In this document: positions 35,808 through 46,285 of the stretch, piece by piece
Numbering within the stretch: the stretch's first letter is position 1
Layout of the letters: each line of letters starts with the position of its first letter
Made by a program: the position numbers and the translations under genes
The notes under the pieces: generated by a model
Told to the model about the DNA's origin: nothing
The model's input: only the letters and a program-made list of their open reading frames with translations
Database searches by the model: none
NCBI RefSeq assembly: GCF_947490415.1
Contig: NZ_CANLGX010000006.1
Location: 149,445-213,444 of the forward strand
DNA length: 64,000 bases
Origin: an uncultured Eudoraea sp.
GTDB lineage: Bacteria; Bacteroidota; Bacteroidia; Flavobacteriales; Flavobacteriaceae
Reading direction: 5' to 3'

Positions 35808-38774
35808 TTATTGCGCTTGTTGCAGAAATGCCAGCAAATCGGCCATGTCCTGTTTATCTATTCCTGCTTCCAGTCCTTCCGGCATCAGAGATTTTCCGGT
35901 AGACATAAAGGCTTCAATTGTATTTTTTGGAATAATTACTTCTTCCCCACCTGTCATTTTTAAAGTAAGTTCTGTATCTGTTTCATTACTGACAAGTCCA
36001 AAATAGATACTTCCACCAGTCGTGACTACTTTGTAGTTTAAATATCGGGTATCCACGGCGGCATTAGGGTCTAGAATTTCATGAATCAGGGACTCCTTAC
36101 TTTTCCTGCTTATTTCGGTTAAAACAGGACCTACTTCATTGCCTGTACTTCCGTAAATATGGCAACTTGAACATAAATTTTGAAATACAATACTTCCCAT
36201 TTCTGAATCTCCATTTAGAGCTAAAGCAGGTTGCATTTCTAATAGTACCTGTTTCCTTTGAACAACTCCACTATCCGAAAACAATGCCTCGGCTCGTTTT
36301 CGAATATCTCCATCATCAGAAAACAATAACACTCTCCTGCGTTCCAGATCAAGATTAAATTCACCGAGGTTTACCGTACCATCTTCCATAGCGGTTAGAA
36401 GTGCATCATGATTAAATGATTTATATAACAGAATATCGGTTGCGTGCTTTCTGGCTTCCGGAGCTAAAAAATTCCACATACTTAAAAGTCTTGGCCCCAC
36501 TTCTTTTTCGTTAGAATTCCATAATTGTTTAAGGGATTCCCTTTGCAAAACCATAGGCCTTTTGCTATCAAGCAGCTTGTAAAGTAAAGCAGCCCTGTTT
36601 TCGAAATCAGATAAGCCAATTAATTTTAATTGTAACAATTGCTCATCTATACTCCCCTTTTGTGCTAAAATATCCTTCTGCGATTTCGCCATTATTTCAT
36701 TGATCTTTTTAGAAGAAGGGAATCCCATGGCCAGGCGGAGTTCTCCAGCGGCTTTTATTATTCCGAGGTCATTGGTATTTTCCAGAGTTCTCAAAGCCTG
36801 TATGATTGAATTCTTACTGTCTTTGTCTGCCAATTGATCTACCCTTTGAATGTATCCTTTGGAAAGTGATTCAATAAGTTCGGCTTTTAAAGATTTTTGT
36901 ATATTACTTTTATAGATCCCATCCAGAACTGATTTGATACTCAGACCATCCATTTCTTTTCCAATTATTCCGGTCAAAATTTCCAGCACTTGCTTTTGGT
37001 CTTCTGTTAATACCTGGTTATAAGTCAATTCTTCACCTGCAAAACTGCTGGCCTGTCTGCTTAATGCAAATGACATTGCCATTCTATTCCATTGATCCGA
37101 TTGAGTCTCTCTTAATGCCTTTCTCATTAAGGACGCGGTTTGACCCCTATGTGCAAAATATAAAGAATCTGAGATAGTACTGAGGGTAAGAGCAGCCTGC
37201 ATTCTAAGGCGTGGATTACTTGCCAGTGTCAAACTCAGCAATGGTTCCACAAACTTGTCAATTTCTTCTGGTCTTGCCTCTAGAATTTTCAGGGCATTTT
37301 CGGCAATAGGGCTATAAGGATCATTTAAAGCCTTCATTAATTGTTTGTTATTTAGACTACCCAGACCCTCAAGTGTCCATAAACTATGGATTCTTGCCAA
37401 AGGATTTTTAGTGCTGTCCAATTGGTTTGCAATTAAAGGAACTGATTTATAGTTCTTTTGGGTTACGAGTAGTTGCTGAGCCGTCTTCCTTATCCATTGA
37501 TTTTTGTTCCCCAAGGCCGTTACAAGTTCTATTTCACTGAAGCTTTCCAGATCTTTTGGTTTGTCATAATTATATTGGATTCCGGTAATACGGTAGATTC
37601 TTCCTTTCTTTCTCCCGGCATTTAAATCCAATTCGGCCTCAATATCATCCGGAATCCATTCAGGATGTTCAATGACTTCCCTGTGCATATCTAAAACATA
37701 AAGAGACCCATCCGGGCCCACAGTCATATTAACGGGTCTGAATGCCCTGTCACTTGAAGCCAGAAATTCGGTTTTATCTCCAACTCTGCTTGCTTTGGAA
37801 GCTGCGTTGTTTTCCGTTAATAGGTCCATATGAACGAGATTTAGAACGCAATCCGCCACCAATAAAGACGAATCAAAATCTTCGGGAAAAATTCCTCCCC
37901 CATAAAATGTAATTCCACATGCTCCGGAAAAATACCCGGATTGCTCAGGGTGATTTACCCTGGTTTCCTGCTCACCAATGGGGTAAATTCTAGACAAACC
38001 GTTTTCATCATGATCGGAGATATTTGTTAATGCATGGCCAGGAGTAACAGGTAAATTTTGAAAATAACGATCCTCAAATACCAATTGAGAAACATGTTCC
38101 AGGTTATGAGTTTCGTACAATCGACCCCATTCGTCAAAAGTAATTTTAAATCCTCCGGAAGATTCCCCTACCCTTTCAGCAATTTCCTTTTCCAAATCCA
38201 GACGGAGATCGCCACCTCTTAAATTTAGAATAGCGTCAGGTTTAGAGAAAAAATAAGGTTTTCCTGAGTTTCCCCCATTTGCCGCATAGATCCAGTTGTC
38301 CAATCCATAAGTCAATCCATTAAAATTATGCTGAAGATTCTCATTGCTAAATCCATCCATAATATGAACTCGTTCGTCGGCCAACCCATCAAAGTCCTGG
38401 TCCGAAATCCAAATAAGATGCGGTGGGGAAGCAACCAGGAAACCACCTTTATAAAACATAAAAGAGGAAGCTACTCCCAGGCTGTCAGCGTAGACTTTCC
38501 TTTCATCATAGACCCCATCATCATCATTATCTTTCAAAAGAATAATCCGGCTTTGTTCATCCCGCAGAGGATATCCGGGCATTTCTAAAACATAGGCTTT
38601 GCCGGTTGGAGAGAACTGCATGTCCACCGGATCATAAACCAATGGTTCAGAAGCAACTAATTCAATTTTAAAATCAGGGTGTATTTCAAAACCTTCAATA
38701 GATTTCGAATGTTCGAATGTGCAGCTAAAAAATAAAGCATTAGCCAGAAGAAAGAAAACAATTCGGATGTTCAT
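35808..38774 (-). CDS. second large PVC-type haem-c protein: beta-propeller, HEAT repeats, cytochrome c
   Basis: 988 residues from the ATG at 38774; a TTG at 38855 would add a poor N-terminus and hide the lipobox LFFSC. The beta-propeller covers about 30-380 (FSPTGKAYVLEMPGYP, PDGSLYVLDMHREVIEHPEW), long HEAT-like helices about 395-800 (LARIHSLWTLEGLGSL recurs in the first haem protein), and the cytochrome c domain has C868-SS-C871-H872 with a distal Met in the final segment. Paralogous in plan to the gene at 31.8 kb but without the discoidin domain. Function unproven. Confidence 0.85.
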   Translation of the reverse strand: MNIRIVFFLLANALFFSCTFEHSKSIEGFEIHPDFKIELVASEPLVYDPVDMQFSPTGKAYVLEMPGYPLRDEQSRIILLKDNDDDGVYDERKVYADSLGVASSFMFYKGGFLVASPPHLIWISDQDFDGLADERVHIMDGFSNENLQHNFNGLTYGLDNWIYAANGGNSGKPYFFSKPDAILNLRGGDLRLDLEKEIAERVGESSGGFKITFDEWGRLYETHNLEHVSQLVFEDRYFQNLPVTPGHALTNISDHDENGLSRIYPIGEQETRVNHPEQSGYFSGACGITFYGGGIFPEDFDSSLLVADCVLNLVHMDLLTENNAASKASRVGDKTEFLASSDRAFRPVNMTVGPDGSLYVLDMHREVIEHPEWIPDDIEAELDLNAGRKKGRIYRITGIQYNYDKPKDLESFSEIELVTALGNKNQWIRKTAQQLLVTQKNYKSVPLIANQLDSTKNPLARIHSLWTLEGLGSLNNKQLMKALNDPYSPIAENALKILEARPEEIDKFVEPLLSLTLASNPRLRMQAALTLSTISDSLYFAHRGQTASLMRKALRETQSDQWNRMAMSFALSRQASSFAGEELTYNQVLTEDQKQVLEILTGIIGKEMDGLSIKSVLDGIYKSNIQKSLKAELIESLSKGYIQRVDQLADKDSKNSIIQALRTLENTNDLGIIKAAGELRLAMGFPSSKKINEIMAKSQKDILAQKGSIDEQLLQLKLIGLSDFENRAALLYKLLDSKRPMVLQRESLKQLWNSNEKEVGPRLLSMWNFLAPEARKHATDILLYKSFNHDALLTAMEDGTVNLGEFNLDLERRRVLLFSDDGDIRKRAEALFSDSGVVQRKQVLLEMQPALALNGDSEMGSIVFQNLCSSCHIYGSTGNEVGPVLTEISRKSKESLIHEILDPNAAVDTRYLNYKVVTTGGSIYFGLVSNETDTELTLKMTGGEEVIIPKNTIEAFMSTGKSLMPEGLEAGIDKQDMADLLAFLQQAQ

Positions 38775-38864
38775 TTTTTTACCCAAAATAAAAAGGATGA
38801 TGAAAGATAGAAAAAAAGAAAGAAGTTTAAAAGTACTATACTTTTCTAATCTCAATTGAAAATA

Positions 38865-39392
38865 CTAGGAAAGATAAAGGTCCACCAAGCCTTCAGGGGT
38901 AGTTACATAAATCGTTTTAACGTCCCTGTCTACTTTTTGAATGATATTATCAGCGACAGGAATCAGCAATTGCTTATCATCCTTTTCAACCTCAAAGAGC
39001 ACCTGGGAAACAGAATCATTTACCCCAGTAATAACTCCAATATTTCCATGTTGCTTATCCATAACCGTAAACCCTATAATTTCGTGGTAATAGAATTTAT
39101 TTCCGGAAAGTTTGGGTAAAAATTTCAATGGCAGATACAAATTAGAACCTATGATGCGATCTGCGTCGGCCTCACTGGAAATTTCTTCAAATCGAATACG
39201 GAGCAGGTTCGATTTATGCAGGTAACACTTTTCAATAAAAAATGGAACCAGATTGTTTCCTATTGAAACAAAAACTGATTCCATGTTTTCGTATATCCCG
39301 GGCTCATCGGTATCGAGTTTTACAAGTACCTCACCCTTAAAACTATGTTTTGAAACGATTTTGCCCAGGTAGAAACAATCTTCCTTTTGCAT
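38865..39392 (-). CDS. rimM: 16S rRNA processing protein RimM
   Basis: 175 residues. FYLGKIVSKHSFKGEVLVKLD at the N-terminus and the PRC-barrel core KFYYHEIIGFTVMD...GVITGVNDSVSQVLFEV are diagnostic. RimM helps mature the 30S head and binds S19. It follows rpsP by 13 nt; the rpsP-rimM pair is a conserved bacterial order. Confidence 0.95.
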   Translation of the reverse strand: MQKEDCFYLGKIVSKHSFKGEVLVKLDTDEPGIYENMESVFVSIGNNLVPFFIEKCYLHKSNLLRIRFEEISSEADADRIIGSNLYLPLKFLPKLSGNKFYYHEIIGFTVMDKQHGNIGVITGVNDSVSQVLFEVEKDDKQLLIPVADNIIQKVDRDVKTIYVTTPEGLVDLYLS

Positions 39393-39405
39393 CTCGTTCT
39401 AAAAA

Positions 39406-40182
39406 TTATTTTTTCTTTTCAGAAGCAGCAGGCTTTTCTTCTGTGTCACCTTCTATAGCAGTATCTTCTGCCTTAGCAGGAGCAGCCTCTTTCGCAACTT
39501 CTTCTTCAGCTACAGGAGCAGCCTCCTCAACAACTTCTTCTTTAGCCACAGGAGCAGCTTCCTCTACAACTTCTTCAGTAACAGCTTCTTCAGCTACTGG
39601 CTCTTTTGTTGCGGCTTCTTTAGCTACTGGCTCTTCTGTTGCAGCTTCTTCAGTTGTTTCCGCTTCAGCTCCGGCCTCCTCAGTTACAACAATAGCTTCT
39701 TCAGTTATTTCTGCTTCAGCATCTTCAGTTAACGCTTCTGCAGCCGCTAAAGCTCGTTTTTCGTTTACTTCTTTTTCAGCTTCTAATGCTTTTGCTCTTG
39801 CTTCAGCCTTTTCTTTATCTAATCCGGCCTCTTTATTAGCAATAGCTTTTGCTTTTTCCTCAACCCAGGCATTGAATTTTGCTTCTGCTTGTTCTTCAGT
39901 TAAAGCACCTTTTCGAACGCCCCCTAATAAGTGATGCTTGTATAAAACACCTTTATAAGATAAAATTCTTCTGGCAGTATCCGAAGGTTGAGCTCCGTTT
40001 ACAAGCCATTGAACAGAATTATCAATGTTTAATTCAATGGTGGCAGGATTGGTGTTTGGGTTGTAGCTCCCTAACTTTTCAAGAAACTTACCATCTCTTT
40101 TTGAGCGTGCATCTGCTGCTACTACCCAATAATATGGTTTTCCTTTTTTTCCGTGTCTTTGTAATCTAATTCTAACTGGCAT
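39406..40182 (-). CDS. rpsP: 30S ribosomal protein S16 with a long acidic Ala/Glu/Val-rich tail
   Basis: 258 residues. The S16 body is residues 1 to about 85 (MPVRIRLQRHGKKGKPYYWVV... PSDTARRILSYKGVLYKHHL). It is followed by a charged helical linker (about 90-145) and then a long run of imperfect EEVVEEAAPVAKE-type repeats to the C-terminus (KPAASEKKK). Typical S16 is 80-180 residues in this phylum. The tail is very acidic, unlike the basic body, and its codons are low-complexity. It may act as a flexible protein-binding arm; that is an inference. Confidence 0.95.
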   Translation of the reverse strand: MPVRIRLQRHGKKGKPYYWVVAADARSKRDGKFLEKLGSYNPNTNPATIELNIDNSVQWLVNGAQPSDTARRILSYKGVLYKHHLLGGVRKGALTEEQAEAKFNAWVEEKAKAIANKEAGLDKEKAEARAKALEAEKEVNEKRALAAAEALTEDAEAEITEEAIVVTEEAGAEAETTEEAATEEPVAKEAATKEPVAEEAVTEEVVEEAAPVAKEEVVEEAAPVAEEEVAKEAAPAKAEDTAIEGDTEEKPAASEKKK

Positions 40183-40254
40183 ATCACATTAATTTTGCAG
40201 GGTGCCCGACCCTCGATTATTAATTCTTTATTTTTTTCCCTATAAAATGGGGTG

Positions 40255-40284
40255 CAAATATAAGTGTTTTCTATAAACCACCAA
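40255..40284 (-). promoter_or_regulatory. Bacteroidota consensus promoter of rpsP-rimM
   Basis: On the minus strand TTG (40284-40282), a 19-bp spacer and TATATTTG (40262-40255) match the Bacteroidota -33/-7 consensus. The leader to rpsP is about 65 nt. Confidence 0.75.
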
Positions 40285-40304
40285 TACTTTTAAACTATTT
40301 CCTT

Positions 40305-41729
40305 TTATTCTATTTCTACTAATTGATCCTGACCTATTACCAATTTCGATTTGTGTTCAGAAACAAGCGAATTAATGGCTTTAATGAGCTTCGGATTTTC
40401 ATTGGCTATATCAAATCGCTCTTCCGGATCAGTACTTAAATTATATAAAATGGGAGGGTTGTGCACTTCCTTTTTACCAAATTGACCATATTCTCCCTGG
40501 GTAATAAAATGCGCCTTGAAATCTCCTAAACGTACTGCATAAAGATCGGTCCCCCTGTAATAAAGAAGCTTCTTCCGGGGACTTGGAGCCCCATGTAATA
40601 AAGTTTCACTTAAATCGTATCCATCAATTATTCTGTCTTCCGGAATTTTAGCTCCTGCCAAACTGCTAAAAGTGGTAAAAAGATCCATAGTAGAGCCAAT
40701 GCCATTTACCAATCCGGGCTTAATTAAGCCCGGCCCCCAGAAAATTCCGGGTTCCCTCATACCGCCTTCCCATGTTGTTCCTTTTCCGGCTCTTAAAACA
40801 CCTGCACTGCCGCCATTAAGCTTAAAGCTGAGCCAGGGGCCATTATCAGAAGTAAAGACAACTATTGTGTTATTTTCAAGGCCTTCCTCCTTTAACGTGG
40901 CAATTATTTTACCAACCCCATGGTCAATTTCTTCTAATACATCTCCGTATAATCCGCGCTTACTTTTGCCTTTGAATTCTTTCGATACAAATAAGGGTAT
41001 GTGGGGTAAGTTGTGTGCCAAATATATAAAGAAGGGGTTTCCCTTGTTTTTCTTTATAAATGAAATAGTTTCATTGGTATATCTGCCGGTAATGGTATTC
41101 TGATTGGCCGGGCGTTCTATGATCTCTGTATCCCGCATTAAAGGAACATTAAAATGAATTGTTTTAATTGCGTCATTGGGTTGTTTCCAATACTCCCAAT
41201 AGGGAATATCAACCACCTTATCCATGTCATTGGAATATGGAATCCCATAATAATAATCAAAACCATTGTTGGTTGGGAGGTATTGTTCTTTATGACCCAA
41301 ATGCCATTTTCCTATACAGGCCGTTTTATAACCCACTTCTTTGAGCTGTTCAGCCAGGGTGATTTCAGTTGCAGGCAAACCCCTGCTGGAATTCGGATAA
41401 AGCACTCTTCTTTTATTACTTGACATGCCACTTCTTACCGTTAATCTGCCTGTAAGTAATGCCGCCCTGCTGGGGGTACAAACACTGGCCGCAGCATAAA
41501 AATTGGTCCATTTTTGTCCCTCATATGCCATCTGGTCCAGGTTTGGCGTTTGAATAGAGGGATGGCCATAAACCCCAAGATCTCCATAACCAAGATCGTC
41601 GGCAAAAATTATAATAAAGTTCGGTGGCTTATTATCCTTATCTTGTCCTAGGGTTTTTTGGATCGCTGTTAAGCTAACCAATACACTAAAAATTACCAGT
41701 AAACCTGATAAGTTGATCTTAATATTCAT
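40305..41729 (-). CDS. sulfatase (arylsulfatase A-type), periplasmic
   Basis: 474 residues with a Sec signal (residues 1-28, LTAIQKTLGQ). NFIIIFADDLGYGD holds the metal Asp pair; C84-TPSR-AALLTG is the classical formylglycine motif. GKWHLG and FTSDNGPWLSF follow. Substrate unknown; it resembles the sulfatase at 29.9 kb but has a proline-type motif (CTPSR instead of CSASR). The intergenic region to rpsP contains only the rpsP promoter. Confidence 0.93.
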   Translation of the reverse strand: MNIKINLSGLLVIFSVLVSLTAIQKTLGQDKDNKPPNFIIIFADDLGYGDLGVYGHPSIQTPNLDQMAYEGQKWTNFYAAASVCTPSRAALLTGRLTVRSGMSSNKRRVLYPNSSRGLPATEITLAEQLKEVGYKTACIGKWHLGHKEQYLPTNNGFDYYYGIPYSNDMDKVVDIPYWEYWKQPNDAIKTIHFNVPLMRDTEIIERPANQNTITGRYTNETISFIKKNKGNPFFIYLAHNLPHIPLFVSKEFKGKSKRGLYGDVLEEIDHGVGKIIATLKEEGLENNTIVVFTSDNGPWLSFKLNGGSAGVLRAGKGTTWEGGMREPGIFWGPGLIKPGLVNGIGSTMDLFTTFSSLAGAKIPEDRIIDGYDLSETLLHGAPSPRKKLLYYRGTDLYAVRLGDFKAHFITQGEYGQFGKKEVHNPPILYNLSTDPEERFDIANENPKLIKAINSLVSEHKSKLVIGQDQLVEIE

Positions 41730-41889
41730 TTTTATAAAGCTTTAATCAGTTTTAAAGATATGTATATCTGGAAAGAACTTAAAAATTTATATCTGAACTG
41801 GCGTTGATAACTCGTGACAACTCTGCTATTTATGAATTTTGTTTTTAATTATTTTTAGCTACTTTTTTTCAAGCTGAAACCAAACTGAT

Positions 41890-44800
41890 ATGTACCTCAT
41901 TTTTGATACTGAAACTACTGGCCTGCCAAAAAGATGGGATGCTCCGGTAAGTGATACGGACAATTGGCCCCGTTGCATTCAAATTGCCTGGCAATTGCAC
42001 GATGCATTGGGAAATTTATTGGACCGGCAGGACTACCTCATTCAGCCAGAAGGCTTCAATATTCCGTATGACGCTGAAAAAATTCACGGTATTTCCACCG
42101 AACTCGCCCAGGAGAATGGAATTCCTTTGGCCGAAGTATTGGAAAAATTTAATGTCGCCCTTACTAAAACCAAATTTGTAGTCGGTCAGAATGTTGGTTT
42201 TGATCTTAACATTATGGGGGCTGAATTTTATCGGGCAGATCTAAAAACGTTGTTAGGAGAATTGCCTGTTCTGGACACGTGTACGGAACATACGGCAACG
42301 CTCTGTGCTCTTCCAGGAGGACGAGGCGGTAAATTCAAGCTTCCTACCCTTACTGAGCTTCATCAATATTTGTTTAAAACTCCATTTGCAGAAGCGCACA
42401 ATGCCACAGCAGATGTTGAAGCAACTACCCGTTGTTTTCTGGAACTGGTAAGAAGAAAGCAGTACACCAAAGAACAATTGGATGTACAACCAGATTATTT
42501 TGAAAAATTTACCGAAGCCAATCCACAGGAAATTCAATTAATAGGCTTAAAACATATTAACTTAAAGAAAGCTTCTGAAAAAATAGCCAAACATCTGAAA
42601 AATTTAGATGTAGCAGATATTTCCGAAGAGGACCTGAGCCATAATATAAAGTCACTTGAAGATGCAGAATTTATACATCTGCATAACCACTCTCAGTTTT
42701 CGGTACTACAATCTACCATTAAAATAAAGGATCTGATTGCAAGCGCCTCTGAGAACAAGATGTCTGCAGTAGCACTGACAGATCACGCCAATATGATGGG
42801 AGCTTTTCATTTTGTTAAAGAGGTTAAGGCCCATAATAGAATGGTAGAAGAAGCCGGGGCTAAGGAAACAGATAGTGAAGACACCGTAAAAAGAAATTTT
42901 ATAAAACCCATTATTGGTTGCGAATTTTTCGTTTGTGATGACCATTCTAATAAAAATGTAAAAGATTATGGGTATCAAATGGTGTTACTGGCTAAAAATA
43001 AAAATGGTTATCACAACTTGTCAAAAATGTCTTCTATTGCTTACACCGATGGATTCTACTATGTCCCCAGAATTGATAAAAGTATTATAGCGCAATATAA
43101 AGACGATATCATTGTCCTGAGTGGAAACCTTTATGGCGAAGTGGCTTCTAAAATATTAAATATTGGAGAAAATCAGGCCGAAGAGGCTTTGCTATGGTGG
43201 AAAGATGTTTTTAAAGACGATTTTTATTTAGAAATCATGAGGCATGGTCAGGAAGATGAAGAAAGAGCTAATAAAGTACTGGTTGAATTTGCCAAAAAAC
43301 ATCAGGTAAAATTAGTAGCCACCAACAATACTTATTACTGTGCAAAGGGAGATGCAGATGCACACGATATTTTATTATGTGTAAAGGATGGGGAAAAACA
43401 GGCCACCCCAATTGGCCGCGGCCGGGGTTACAGGTATGGCCTGCCCAACCAGGAGTACTACTTTAAGAGCGGTTCTGAGATGAAAGAATTGTTCAAAGAC
43501 CTTCCTGATTCTATTCTGAATATTCAGGAAATAGTAGATAAAATTGAACCTTTTGAACTGGCCAGGGATGTCCTCTTACCCGAATTTGAAATTCCTGTCG
43601 AATTCAAGATTAAAGAAGATGAAGCAGATGGCGGGAAACGTGGTGAAAATGCTTACCTCAGACATCTCACTTATGAAGGGGCAAAAAAAAGATATGGCGA
43701 GATAACAGATGAAATAAGGGAGCGTATTGATTTTGAATTAACAACTGTAGAGAACTCCGGCTATCCCGGCTATTTCTTAATTGTAGAGGATTTTATCAGG
43801 GAAGCAAGAAATATGGACGTTTCTGTAGGCCCCGGAAGAGGCTCTGCTGCCGGTTCGGTTGTAGCTTACTGTCTTTGGATAACCAATATTGACCCTCTAA
43901 AATACGACCTGCTGTTCGAGCGTTTCCTAAACCCAGACAGGGTTTCAATGCCCGATATCGACATTGACTTTGATGATGAAGGACGCGGAAAAGTCATGGA
44001 TTATGTCATCAATAAATACGGTGCCAACCAGGTAGCTCAGATTATCACTTATGGTACCATGGCTGCAAAATCTTCTATCAGAGATACCGCAAGAGTTCTA
44101 GACCTGCCTTTAAATGATGCGGATCGTATTGCGAAATTGATTCCTAATATGTCCAAATTGAGCAAAATATTTGGCGTTCCTGAAGCTGACCTTAAAAAGC
44201 GGTTTCGGTCAGATGAATTGGAAAAAGTGAACAGCCTGCTCAACATTTCAGAAGGTGATGACCTGGAGGCACAGACGGTAAATATGGCCCGGATATTGGA
44301 AGGATCTTTACGAAATACTGGTATCCACGCTTGTGGGGTTATCATTACTCCCGATGATATAACCAATTTTGTCCCAGTTGCCACGGCTAAGGATTCAGAC
44401 CTTTATGTAACCCAGTTCGATAATTCTGTGGTAGAGAATGCAGGCCTATTGAAAATGGATTTCCTCGGGCTAAAAACGCTGACTCTCATAAAGGATACCG
44501 TTAAAATTGTAAAAGCCCTACATGGAATACAATTAGATCCGGATAATTTTCCCCTGGATGATGCCCCCACTTATGAGTTATTTCAGCGAGGGGATACGGT
44601 TGGGATATTTCAATATGAATCTGTGGGAATGCAGAAACATTTGAAGGATCTGAAACCCTCTGTCTTTGATGACTTAATTGCCATGAATGCACTCTACCGT
44701 CCGGGTCCAATGGAATATATTCCTAGTTTTATCGCACGGAAGAATGGCGAGGAGGAAATTGCCTATGACCTCCCGGTTATGGAGGAATACCTTAAAGAAA

Positions 44801-46275
44801 CCTACGGAATAACTGTTTATCAGGAACAGGTGATGTTATTATCACAAAAACTTGCTGGTTTTTCTAAAGGTGACGCCGATGTTCTTAGAAAGGCAATGGG
44901 TAAAAAAATATTTGCCTTGCTTCAAAAACTTAAACCACAGTTCCTTGACGGGGGTGAAAAAAATGGTCATCCAAGAGAAATTTTAGAGAAGATCTGGAAA
45001 GACTGGGAAGCTTTTGCTTCCTATGCATTTAATAAAAGTCATTCTACCTGCTATGCCTATATCGCCTATCAAACGGCCTATTTAAAGGCGCACTACCCTG
45101 CTGAATATATGGCTGCCGTTTTGTCTAACAATATGAACGACATTAAGCAGGTTACTTTTTTCATGGAGGAATGTAAACGAATGGGGCTGGAAGTTCTGGG
45201 CCCAGATGTAAACGAATCCTATTATAAATTCGCGGTGAATAAGGACAATGCAGTTCGTTTTGGCATGGGTGCTATAAAAGGGGTAGGACGTTCAGCGGTA
45301 GAGACGATTGTTGAAAACCGGAAAGAGAACGGCGCATTTAAATCAGTATTTGATTTAGCCAAACGAATTGATTTAAGAGCAGCCAATAAAAAAGCATTTG
45401 AAAACCTTGCTCTGGCCGGTGGGTTCGATTCATTTGGGGACACACACAGAGCACAATATTTTCACAAGGAGGGAGATGGCAGCACCTTTCTTGAAATGGT
45501 TATAAAATACGGCTCCAAATTTCAGGAAAGTGAAAACTCATCTCAGGTAAGCCTGTTTGGGGATACCAGCGAAGTACAGATTCCCGAACCTGAAGTACCG
45601 CCCTGTGGAGAATGGGGTACCATGGAAAAACTCAGAAGAGAAAAAGAAGTGGTTGGTATTTATATCTCAGGGCATCCACTAGATGATTTCAGAACAGAGA
45701 TTAATGCCTTTTGCAATGCCAACGTTTCTTTCTTTAATAATTTGGAAGATTATGTAAACAGGGAGCTTTCCTTTGCCGGGGTTATTACGGATGTGCAACA
45801 CAGAGTATCTAAAAATGGTAAGGGATGGGCCATATTTACCATGGAGGATTATACAGACACCTTTGAGTTTCGCATTTTTGGAGAAGAATATTTAAAATTC
45901 CGGCACTTTTTTATGATTAATTCCTTTGTATTTGTAAAAGTATTTGTCCGTGAAGGATGGACAAACCGCGAAACCGGTAAAAAAGGAGATGCACGGCTAC
46001 AGTTTGTCAATTTTATGTTGTTGCAGGAAACTATGGAAAACTTTGCTAAAAAATTGACTATAAAATTGAATATTGACCAGCTTAAAGAAGAAAATATTCA
46101 CGAGCTAAAAGACACCCTTATCTCCTATAAGGGCAAACATCCACTAAATTTTGTTGTTTACGAAATGAACGAAGAAATTAAAGTTAACCTATCCAGCAGA
46201 AAACAAAAAGTAGAGATCACCAGCGAACTATTACACACTTTGGAAGAAAAGGACGTACACTATAAATTAAATTAA
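41890..46275 (+). CDS. dnaE: DNA polymerase III alpha subunit with fused N-terminal DnaQ-type exonuclease
   Basis: 1461 residues. The first 190 residues are a DEDDh exonuclease (FDTETTGLPK at 5-14, with D7 and E9; AHNATADVEATTRC near 175). The PHP domain begins at FIHLHNHSQFSVLQS near residue 260; the polymerase core has GPGRGSAAGSVVAY and the catalytic PDIDIDFDDEGR; the OB-fold is near residue 1300 (FAGVITDVQHRVSKNG). DnaE with a built-in proofreading domain is usual in Bacteroidota. Replicative polymerase, essential. Confidence 0.97.
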   Translation: MYLIFDTETTGLPKRWDAPVSDTDNWPRCIQIAWQLHDALGNLLDRQDYLIQPEGFNIPYDAEKIHGISTELAQENGIPLAEVLEKFNVALTKTKFVVGQNVGFDLNIMGAEFYRADLKTLLGELPVLDTCTEHTATLCALPGGRGGKFKLPTLTELHQYLFKTPFAEAHNATADVEATTRCFLELVRRKQYTKEQLDVQPDYFEKFTEANPQEIQLIGLKHINLKKASEKIAKHLKNLDVADISEEDLSHNIKSLEDAEFIHLHNHSQFSVLQSTIKIKDLIASASENKMSAVALTDHANMMGAFHFVKEVKAHNRMVEEAGAKETDSEDTVKRNFIKPIIGCEFFVCDDHSNKNVKDYGYQMVLLAKNKNGYHNLSKMSSIAYTDGFYYVPRIDKSIIAQYKDDIIVLSGNLYGEVASKILNIGENQAEEALLWWKDVFKDDFYLEIMRHGQEDEERANKVLVEFAKKHQVKLVATNNTYYCAKGDADAHDILLCVKDGEKQATPIGRGRGYRYGLPNQEYYFKSGSEMKELFKDLPDSILNIQEIVDKIEPFELARDVLLPEFEIPVEFKIKEDEADGGKRGENAYLRHLTYEGAKKRYGEITDEIRERIDFELTTVENSGYPGYFLIVEDFIREARNMDVSVGPGRGSAAGSVVAYCLWITNIDPLKYDLLFERFLNPDRVSMPDIDIDFDDEGRGKVMDYVINKYGANQVAQIITYGTMAAKSSIRDTARVLDLPLNDADRIAKLIPNMSKLSKIFGVPEADLKKRFRSDELEKVNSLLNISEGDDLEAQTVNMARILEGSLRNTGIHACGVIITPDDITNFVPVATAKDSDLYVTQFDNSVVENAGLLKMDFLGLKTLTLIKDTVKIVKALHGIQLDPDNFPLDDAPTYELFQRGDTVGIFQYESVGMQKHLKDLKPSVFDDLIAMNALYRPGPMEYIPSFIARKNGEEEIAYDLPVMEEYLKETYGITVYQEQVMLLSQKLAGFSKGDADVLRKAMGKKIFALLQKLKPQFLDGGEKNGHPREILEKIWKDWEAFASYAFNKSHSTCYAYIAYQTAYLKAHYPAEYMAAVLSNNMNDIKQVTFFMEECKRMGLEVLGPDVNESYYKFAVNKDNAVRFGMGAIKGVGRSAVETIVENRKENGAFKSVFDLAKRIDLRAANKKAFENLALAGGFDSFGDTHRAQYFHKEGDGSTFLEMVIKYGSKFQESENSSQVSLFGDTSEVQIPEPEVPPCGEWGTMEKLRREKEVVGIYISGHPLDDFRTEINAFCNANVSFFNNLEDYVNRELSFAGVITDVQHRVSKNGKGWAIFTMEDYTDTFEFRIFGEEYLKFRHFFMINSFVFVKVFVREGWTNRETGKKGDARLQFVNFMLLQETMENFAKKLTIKLNIDQLKEENIHELKDTLISYKGKHPLNFVVYEMNEEIKVNLSSRKQKVEITSELLHTLEEKDVHYKLN

Positions 46276-46285
46276 ATAAACATTT

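Noticed and set aside
39350..39934. Ser/Ala-rich ORF opposite rpsP
   Set aside because: It is the mirror of the Glu/Ala-rich S16 tail codons; low-complexity antisense frames stay open by chance.
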